Shown: piece by piece, positions 33,495 through 33,641 of the stretch
Position numbering within the stretch: the first letter of the stretch is position 1
How the letters are laid out: every line of letters begins with the position of its first letter
Source: Tyzzerella sp.
GTDB lineage: Bacteria; Bacillota; Clostridia; Lachnospirales; Lachnospiraceae
NCBI GenBank assembly: GCA_017472665.1
Contig: JAFUOS010000017.1
Span: 1 to 33,641 of the forward strand
DNA length: 33,641 bases
Direction: 5' to 3'
The notes under the pieces: model-generated
Database searches by the model: none
The model's input: the letters and a program-made list of their open reading frames with translations, nothing else
Told to the model about the DNA's origin: nothing
Translations under genes and position numbers: made by a program

Positions 33495-33641
33495 GACTCA
33501 TGAGGGTGTAAAAAATTCTGTGTCTGAGAATTTATGAATCCTTTTGGATTTGAACTAGATATGTAATAACACTTGTCGAATACTGATGAAAAAGCATTGT
33601 CGATTCACGTTTCGTATTTATAGTATTACCGATTTTATTTA
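33495..33641. other. right-edge noncoding stretch
   Basis: Nothing convincing is seen in these 147 bases apart from a weak AATCC/GGATT hairpin near 33538. No clear terminator follows the GH2 gene inside the window. Confidence 0.4.

Overview
The window looks like a chromosomal segment of a low-GC anaerobic Firmicute, most likely a gut member of the Lachnospiraceae (class Clostridia). This is inferred from the gene set: split transketolase subunits, a GlgC/GlgD pair, SpoVG, a DnaD-domain protein followed by a DnaC/DnaI-type helicase loader, a Pro T-box before proS, a long PRPP synthetase, and AGGAGG-type ribosome sites. Almost everything is housekeeping. There is no prophage, transposase or CRISPR array.

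Layout. Positions 1-290 hold two strong tandem promoters pointing left out of the window, probably the leader of a stable-RNA (rRNA) operon. Positions 291-3444 (minus) carry three envelope genes: a LysM protein with a possible dead MPN domain, a DUF5711-like membrane protein and CvpA. Positions 3571-9112 (minus) hold a close-packed run pfkA-dnaX-ybaB-recR-transketolase N-transketolase C that ends in a clear terminator. map (plus) diverges from pfkA across a promoter region with three copies of a 16-bp motif. map and cca converge on a 490-bp gap that holds the most interesting structure in the window: two ~177-bp elements. Each is closed by a perfect 20-bp inverted repeat. Their arm sequences differ, but their cores are colinear and homologous, and each is oriented with its upstream gene.

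Positions 10550-14103 (minus) are proS-cca behind a proline-specific T-box. Positions 14117-15254 (minus) hold a toxin-first toxin-antitoxin pair followed by an RluA-type pseudouridine synthase. Positions 15416-18184 (minus) are glgC-glgD-spoVG. The spoVG terminator shares both ends, including its flanks, with the first 177-bp element. murC (plus) follows. A cluster of DnaA boxes then sits directly upstream of the promoter for dnaD-like, dnaC/dnaI-like and prs genes, suggesting DnaA control of helicase-loader expression.

Positions 23344-27676 (minus) are a VanR/VanS-like two-component system joined by overlaps to an SbcD/YhaO-like nuclease and a short SbcC/YhaN-like ATPase with a membrane hairpin. 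asnS (minus) follows. An ECF-transporter S component overlaps a uridine-kinase-like P-loop kinase (plus). The right end holds an ArsR-type regulator with a large extra domain, divergent from a cytoplasmic GH2 glycosidase.

All identifications come from reading the sequence and from family knowledge. No database search was run.
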